Of a stretch of 64,000 bases of DNA, positions 58,907-64,000 are shown one piece after another. The notes under the pieces are model-generated. The model had not been told where the DNA came from. It was given only the letters and a program-made list of their open reading frames with translations, and did not search any database. Numbering within the stretch: the first letter of the stretch is position 1; each line of letters starts with the position of its first letter. The position numbers were made by a program, and so were the translations under genes. Source of the stretch: an uncultured Clostridia bacterium (GTDB taxonomy: Bacteria > Bacillota > Clostridia > Christensenellales > Borkfalkiaceae); NCBI GenBank assembly GCA_944337235.1, contig CALVLK010000005.1:1-64000 (forward strand), written 5' to 3'.

Positions 58907-60283
58907 ATGGCAAAGAGAGCGGTCACGATGGACAAGCTGGTGGCGCTGTGCAAGAACCGGGGGATCATCTTCCCCGGGAGCGAGATCTACGGCGGCATGG
59001 GCAACACCTGGGACTACGGCCCCGTGGGCGTAGAGATCAAAAACAACATCAAGCGCGCCTGGTGGAAGCGCTTTGTGCAGGAGAGCGAAAACAGCTACGG
59101 CGTCGACGCTGCCATCCTGATGAATTCGCGCGTGTGGGAGGCAAGCGGGCACACCACTTCCTTCAACGACCCCAAGATGGACTGCAAGGAGTGCAAGAGC
59201 CGCCACCGCGCCGACACGCTGATCGAGGCGCACAGCAAGGGCAAGGTCAACCCCGATACCATGACCAATGAAGAGATGGAGGCGTACATCAACGAACACC
59301 ACGTCTGCTGCCCCATCTGCGGCAAGTTCAACTGGACGGGGATCCGCACCTTCAACCTCATGTTCGAGACCTCGCGCGGGGTGACGGACGAAAATCAGAG
59401 CAAGATCTACCTCCGCCCCGAGACGGCGCAGGGCGAATTTGTCAACTTTCTCAATGTGCAGCGCTCCACGCGCGCCAAGGTGCCCTTTGGCATCGCGCAG
59501 ATCGGCAAGGCATTCCGCAACGAGATCACGCCCGGGAACTTCATCTTCCGCACCATCGAATTTGAACAGATGGAGCATCAGTGGTTCTGCAAGGAGGGCA
59601 CCGACCTCGACTATTATGCCGAATACAAACAGCGCGCATGGCAATTTTTGGTCGACCTCGGCTTTGACGAGGCGCACCTGCGCTTCCACGACCACGACAA
59701 ACTTGCCCACTACGCCCGCGCCGCCTGCGATATTCAATATGAATACCCCATGGGCTGGAGCGAGCTCAACGGCATTCACAACCGCACCGACTACGACCTG
59801 AGCCGGCATCAGGAATATTCGGGCAAGAGCCTGACCTATGTCGATCCCGTCAGCGGGGAGCGCTATATTCCCTACGTCATCGAGTACTCCATCGGCGCAG
59901 ACAGGCTGATGCTTGCCGTGCTCTCCGAAGCGTACGATGAAGAGACGCTGGAAAACGGCGAAACGCGCGTGGTGTTGCACCTGCACCCCGCCCTTGCCGC
60001 CTATAAGGCAGCCGTTCTGCCGTTGCAGAAGAATCTTGCCCCGCAGGCAAAGGAGATCCTTGCAACGCTCAAAAAGATACTTCCCGTCACCTATGACGAG
60101 GCGGGCTCCATCGGCAAGCGCTACCGCCGCCAGGACGAGATCGGCACCCCCTTCTGCATCACGGTGGACTTTGACACCCTGCAGGACGGCACGGTAACCG
60201 TGCGCGAGCGCGACAGCATGCAGCAGATCCGCCTGCCCGCCGCCGAGCTTTCCGCCTATCTGCTGGAAAAGACGGCATTCTGA
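58907..60283 (+). CDS. glyS: glycyl-tRNA synthetase, alpha2 type
   Basis: A 458-residue class II enzyme charging tRNA-Gly, of the homodimeric kind found in Firmicutes. Motifs 1-3 include GEFVNFLNV, GKAFRNEITPGNFIFRTIEFEQMEHQWF and the terminal YSIGADRLMLAVL; the C-terminal anticodon-binding domain covers about 360-458. A GGGAG at 58897-58901 supports the ATG at 58907. The strong terminator directly after the stop makes it a single-gene unit. Confidence 0.96.
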   Translation: MAKRAVTMDKLVALCKNRGIIFPGSEIYGGMGNTWDYGPVGVEIKNNIKRAWWKRFVQESENSYGVDAAILMNSRVWEASGHTTSFNDPKMDCKECKSRHRADTLIEAHSKGKVNPDTMTNEEMEAYINEHHVCCPICGKFNWTGIRTFNLMFETSRGVTDENQSKIYLRPETAQGEFVNFLNVQRSTRAKVPFGIAQIGKAFRNEITPGNFIFRTIEFEQMEHQWFCKEGTDLDYYAEYKQRAWQFLVDLGFDEAHLRFHDHDKLAHYARAACDIQYEYPMGWSELNGIHNRTDYDLSRHQEYSGKSLTYVDPVSGERYIPYVIEYSIGADRLMLAVLSEAYDEETLENGETRVVLHLHPALAAYKAAVLPLQKNLAPQAKEILATLKKILPVTYDEAGSIGKRYRRQDEIGTPFCITVDFDTLQDGTVTVRERDSMQQIRLPAAELSAYLLEKTAF

Positions 60284-60296
60284 TCAAAATAATTTG

Positions 60297-60324
60297 AAGG
60301 GACCGCCGCAGCGGTCCCTTTTTT
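60297..60324 (+). terminator. terminator of glyS
   Basis: AAGGGACCGC (60297-60306) pairs with GCGGTCCCTT (60311-60320), loop CGCA, then TTTT. Confidence 0.9.
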
Positions 60325-60330
60325 GTGCCT

Positions 60331-60510
60331 TGATATGAAATGGCGCCCTGCGCCGCCTATACAAAGCAACAATCCCTCAGATTTGCTTCGGGCACCATTC
60401 TCGCGCGGTAGAACCCGCGCTCGGTCGGGAAATTTCTCGTACCATGAGAAATTTCCAAGCTCGCAAGCAGCGAAAGCCACACCGTGGCTTTCGCAGAAGA
60501 TGCTTGCTCG
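60331..60510. repeat. hairpin-rich intergenic element
   Basis: About 180 bases between glyS and the first BspA gene hold a series of perfect inverted repeats: GCGCGG/CCGCGC (60403-60420), GGAAATTTCTC/GAGAAATTTCC (60428-60456) and GCGAAAGCCAC/GTGGCTTTCGC (60470-60494), the last nested inside GCAAGCA/TGCTTGC (60463-60507). No convincing gene is present. It may be a dispersed non-coding repeat or an RNA element. Confidence 0.55.
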
Positions 60511-60515
60511 CCCCT

Positions 60516-62219
60516 TTATTCCTCAGATTCCTTACTCCAGATGGTAATATTTCCGTTGGCGTCGTAGTGCCAATAGTTGCCAAGGTAGGCGGTGCCGTCC
60601 TCGTTGAGCGCAGGCTCGCCTTCGGAGTAGTAATATCGCGACCGGCTCAGCAGACCATAGTTATCCTCGTCGATCGCGATCTCGTTCCACTGCGCCTCGG
60701 ATCCGCCATAATATACTGCTTCAACCCCGGTACTATATCTGCCAATTACAGCGTCGCCGATCTCCTTTACCGAGGCAGGGATATAGAGCTCCGTAAGGCG
60801 GGTTCTATATAGCGCTTGTGCCCCAAGGACCTCCAGCCCGTCGGGCAGGGCGATCGACTGAAACGGACAGTAACCAAATCCCCAAGCTTCGATCACCTTC
60901 AGCCCCGCCGGCAATGTGACCTCCGTCAATTCACACTCGAAGAAAGCCATTTCCCCGATCTCTGTGACAGAATCCGGAATGTCGATCGCCTCCAATGCAG
61001 TACAGGTATGGAACATTGAATCGGGGATCGTTTCGATCCCCTCCGGCAGAACGACCTCCGTCAGCGAGGAACAGCAGAAAAAGATATATCCACCCAAAAG
61101 CTTTGCGTCCTGCGGAAGCGTCACCGAAACAAGCTGCTCGTTCGCATAAAAGGCGCCGCCCGCAATATACCGGTAGCGATCGGGTACGACCAATTCTGTA
61201 TCGTCACCATAATAGGCATAGAGCAGCCCCTCACACAATTCGACGTAGTCGCCCTGCTCCGCCATAAGATCGGCAAGCCACCCGGTCTCATCAAATACCT
61301 TCCAGCCCATCTGCTCCGGAATGCCCAGGAATTCGACCTCTTTGAGCTCTGTACAGTTACAAAAGGCGTATTCTCCGATCGCGGAGATGCTCGCCGGGAG
61401 CACAAGGGGGCTGTTCAGGCTTCGACAGTCAGTGAACGCCGTGCAGCCGATCACCTCGAGGCTGGCGGGAAGGGCAACTGTGGTCAAATTGATGCATCGG
61501 TTAAAGCAAGCCTCTTCGAGCACGATCACAGAATCGGGAATGACCACCTCTTCCAGGGCAATACAGCAGGCAAAGGCGCTCGAGCCGATCTCCTCCAGCT
61601 GCGCCGGCAGCCGAACGCTTGTGGTGACCGTGTTGCAATATGCGCCCGTTTCTATGTTTTCAAAAAGCGTATCTATACAAAAGGCATAGTCTGCAATGCG
61701 CTTTACGGGCAGGCCGTTGTATTCGTCGGGGATCACCACCCGCCCCTCCAGCCCGGAAAAGCCGCTGTACTTGCCGCCCCGGCGCGACACCTCGTAGCCG
61801 CTGCCGTCGTCGAGCAGGGTATAGGAGAGGGCGGCGGTGGGCGTCTCGCCCAGGTAGGTAAACTCTGCCCACGCCGAGGCGGCATAGCTGTCGTTCCCCT
61901 CGGCGCGCACGCGCGCCTCCACCGTGACCGTCATATCCCAGTCTGCCACCTCGAAATCGAGAAAGCGCGTCTGAAGCTGATCGCCGTTGACCTCAAGCGT
62001 GTACAATTCGGCATTTTCAACCTCGTCCCATAGGAGAACGCCGTCTTCCATGCGGAAATTTTCAGGAGAGGAGAGCTGTTGTTGCACCGGCGTATTTTCT
62101 ATCGGCGCAGGCGGCTCTTCGGCAGGCTCTGCACACCCCGCCGCAACACCAAGGCACGCCGCCCCCACCGCCGCAAGCAGGAGGATTCCGATAATACGTC
62201 CTTTTTTTAAATGTCTCAT
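60516..62219 (-). CDS. BspA-like leucine-rich-repeat lipoprotein
   Basis: A 567-residue exported lipoprotein: signal peptide with lipobox AAGC (Cys near residue 29), a fibronectin-like segment (about 48-130, with LLWDEVENAELYTLEVNG), then about ten LRR_5 repeats with the pattern LPxxLxxIGxxAFxxCxxL, and a terminal tail YLGNYWHYDANGNITIW. Such proteins bind host or bacterial surface ligands. AAGGAGAGG precedes the start. The next BspA gene ends 30 bases upstream on the same strand, so the two form an operon of paralogues. Confidence 0.88.
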   Translation of the reverse strand: MRHLKKGRIIGILLLAAVGAACLGVAAGCAEPAEEPPAPIENTPVQQQLSSPENFRMEDGVLLWDEVENAELYTLEVNGDQLQTRFLDFEVADWDMTVTVEARVRAEGNDSYAASAWAEFTYLGETPTAALSYTLLDDGSGYEVSRRGGKYSGFSGLEGRVVIPDEYNGLPVKRIADYAFCIDTLFENIETGAYCNTVTTSVRLPAQLEEIGSSAFACCIALEEVVIPDSVIVLEEACFNRCINLTTVALPASLEVIGCTAFTDCRSLNSPLVLPASISAIGEYAFCNCTELKEVEFLGIPEQMGWKVFDETGWLADLMAEQGDYVELCEGLLYAYYGDDTELVVPDRYRYIAGGAFYANEQLVSVTLPQDAKLLGGYIFFCCSSLTEVVLPEGIETIPDSMFHTCTALEAIDIPDSVTEIGEMAFFECELTEVTLPAGLKVIEAWGFGYCPFQSIALPDGLEVLGAQALYRTRLTELYIPASVKEIGDAVIGRYSTGVEAVYYGGSEAQWNEIAIDEDNYGLLSRSRYYYSEGEPALNEDGTAYLGNYWHYDANGNITIWSKESEE

Positions 62220-62249
62220 AATGCCTCTCCTTCTTTTGAAAAAATGATC

Positions 62250-64000
62250 TTATTCCTCAGATTCCTTACTCCAGATGGTAATATTTCCGTTGGCGTCGTA
62301 GTGCCAATAGTTGCCGAGGTAGGCGGTGCCGTCTTCGTTGAGCGCAGGCTCGCCTTCGCAATAGTAATATACCGTGGCGGTGCAGAGCACATAGTGGGCC
62401 ATTTTGCCCGGGCGAAGATTGAGGGCTTCCCACTGTGCTTCCGTGCCGCCGTAATATACTGTAATTGCACTCGGCCCATAGCTGAAGGGCGTAGTGCCAA
62501 TTTCCGTAACAGAAGCGGGAATATATACACTACGGATCGCGGTTTTATAAAATGCGTTATTCCCAATTTCTACAAGCGTATCGGGCAAATCGATCTCGTT
62601 CAGTGCGGAACAAAGGATAAAAGCACAAACACCGATCTCCGTCAGCCCTTCAGGAAAAATAACACTCTCCAAAGCCGAGCAATTCGAAAAGGTTTGTGCG
62701 GGTACAACTTTCATGTCAGCGGGCAGCCGTACCCTGCGCAGGGCAGTACAGCCCGAGAATACATTGCGCCCCATCTCGATTCCATCGTCTATATACACCT
62801 CTGTAAGCCGATATTTTGCAGCCTGCTCGTTATCATATACAGCGAAGGCGTAATCGACAATATATTCAATGGGCGCAGCAATGTGCAATTTATAGTTTTC
62901 AGGCGCTACCCCCTTGTACCCATATAATATTTTGTTGTTTATTACGATCAGCCCGTCATCCAGATCATTATACCAGGCGGTTCGGCTAAACACCCCACCG
63001 CCCAACTTTTCCAAACCGGACGAAAAGGTGATATCCTTCAGCAATCTGCATGCATCAAAAGCGGCTTCGCCAATTTGCGTAACGCTGTCCGGAATGATGA
63101 TCTCTGTAAACTGGTTGCCAATGACAAGGCATGTGTCTGCGTCATAGCAATAACATTGCGAATTAAATGCGCGGTATTCTATGCGCTCAAGGCCTTCGGG
63201 CAACGCGATCTCCTCCAGTGCGCATCTTAAAAAACATTGCGACGGGATCGATTTTAGGCCCTGCGGCAGCGTGACGCGGCGCAGATGCGTACAATCTGCA
63301 AATGCTCCCTCGCCAATAACGGTAACGCTGTCCGGAATGACGACTTCTTCTATGCGCACCATGGCAGAGAACGCGCGCTCGCCGATGCGCTCTAACTGCG
63401 CGGGCAGTTCAATGCCCGTGGTGATCGTATTACAGAGATATTCCGTACATGCATTGGGGAAATTTGCTACTCCGTCCTGAATTTCGGTATTGTAAAATGC
63501 AAAGTCGGCGATCTCCTTTACGGGCAACCCCCTGAAAGTGTCGGGCAGGTCGACAAAGCCCTCCATATTGCCCATCTCCTCTGCTACCCCACCCGAAAGG
63601 GAGTAACCGGAACCATCTTCGAGCAAGGTATAGTGAAATCCCCGCTCATCATACGAAAGAGCAATTGTCTCTGCGGGATCTTTTGCAGGCTCTTCCTCGG
63701 CGTCGACGCGACTCGGCATGATCCAAACAAAGGAATATTCCGTCCATTCAGAGTCTGTATAGGCGACACCATCGCCGCGCGCAAGCAGTTCAAGGGAGTA
63801 AAGTCCCGTTTCCGCCAGAAGAGAAAGATCAAAAGAGTTGGATTCAACATCATAACTGTCGTATTCAAAAAATAAAAGATATCCGCTCGCATGCTCCACC
63901 TCGTCCCAGACGAGGGCGCCATCTTCTTTGCGAAGGTTTTTCGGCGTTTCAAGTTGGATCAGCCCCTGCGCCTCGTTCGTGATCGGTTTGCTTTCCGCCT
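62250..64000 (-). CDS. BspA-like leucine-rich-repeat protein, cut by the window edge
   Basis: At least 583 residues of a second LRR_5 protein; the frame is open at 64000, so the N-terminus with its signal peptide lies outside. The visible start (ITNEAQGLIQLETPKNLRK, then EDGALVWDEVEHASGYLLF) aligns with residues about 45-70 of the neighbour, so only a few dozen residues are missing. LRR units and the tail YLGNYWHYDANGNITIW are shared. An internal segment resembles the neighbour but with different repeat numbers. The 3' 121 bases are nearly the same as those of the neighbour. Confidence 0.88.
   Translation of the reverse strand, partial: AESKPITNEAQGLIQLETPKNLRKEDGALVWDEVEHASGYLLFFEYDSYDVESNSFDLSLLAETGLYSLELLARGDGVAYTDSEWTEYSFVWIMPSRVDAEEEPAKDPAETIALSYDERGFHYTLLEDGSGYSLSGGVAEEMGNMEGFVDLPDTFRGLPVKEIADFAFYNTEIQDGVANFPNACTEYLCNTITTGIELPAQLERIGERAFSAMVRIEEVVIPDSVTVIGEGAFADCTHLRRVTLPQGLKSIPSQCFLRCALEEIALPEGLERIEYRAFNSQCYCYDADTCLVIGNQFTEIIIPDSVTQIGEAAFDACRLLKDITFSSGLEKLGGGVFSRTAWYNDLDDGLIVINNKILYGYKGVAPENYKLHIAAPIEYIVDYAFAVYDNEQAAKYRLTEVYIDDGIEMGRNVFSGCTALRRVRLPADMKVVPAQTFSNCSALESVIFPEGLTEIGVCAFILCSALNEIDLPDTLVEIGNNAFYKTAIRSVYIPASVTEIGTTPFSYGPSAITVYYGGTEAQWEALNLRPGKMAHYVLCTATVYYYCEGEPALNEDGTAYLGNYWHYDANGNITIWSKESEE

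Overview
The window looks like a chromosome segment of a fairly GC-rich, spore-forming member of the Clostridia, probably a gut lineage. The evidence is the spore genes (spmA, spmB, a spoVT-type AbrB regulator, a SipL-like DUF3794/LysM protein, veg), the Firmicutes-type ricT/holB/trmN6/rsmI block, strong AGGAGG ribosome-binding sites, BspA-like leucine-rich lipoproteins, and TGA used as a stop in many ATGA start/stop overlaps. The lineage is my inference; there is no rRNA gene to test it. I see no tRNA, rRNA, CRISPR array, prophage or intact insertion sequence.

Layout. 0-6 kb: two small membrane proteins, a GH43 glycosidase, a SecB-like chaperone, a lipase-like hydrolase, an NlpC/P60 lipoprotein and a PHP phosphatase. 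6-10.4 kb: rsmA and a coupled metG-tatD-radical SAM operon. 10.6-13.4 kb: spmAB, a candidate small RNA and an O-antigen-ligase-like protein. 13.5-21.4 kb: a block reading leftwards, greA-lysS-unknown membrane protein-PLP decarboxylase-holB-ricT, then ferredoxin and trmN6-rsmI. 21.6-33.3 kb: mixed genes including a FAD oxidoreductase, a repeat-rich surface lipoprotein, queT under a preQ1-I-type riboswitch, a MarR regulator, ispE, the SipL-like gene and veg. 33.4-46.8 kb: an amino-acid dehydrogenase-like gene, gyrB-gyrA, a flippase-mazG-dusB operon, an AEC transporter and spoVT. 46.8-56.6 kb: the excision-repair operon uvrB-(nucleotidase/acetyltransferase fusion)-uvrA-aminotransferase behind a LexA-type box, then glnS with two membrane-anchored winged-helix genes. 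56.8-58.7 kb: a decaying island (nitroreductase remnant, intact MFS pump, broken MarR gene). 58.9-64 kb: glyS, a hairpin-rich repeat and two tandem BspA-like lipoprotein genes, the second cut by the window edge.

Many of these genes lie in the origin-proximal part of the Bacillus subtilis chromosome (yaaO, holB, yaaT, yabB, yabC, metS, yabD, ksgA, veg, ispE, spoVT, yabM, yabN, greA-like, lysS, gyrB, gyrA), so the window is probably also near its origin, with blocks rearranged.

The most interesting signals are the SOS-type box in front of uvrB together with an unusual HAD-GNAT fusion translationally coupled to uvrA; several genes whose start codon lies 6-7 bases after the -10 box, as expected of leaderless mRNAs; near-consensus sporulation promoters in front of the SipL-like gene and spoVT; the preQ1 riboswitch; and an orphan promoter-to-terminator unit likely to encode a small RNA of about 105 nt.
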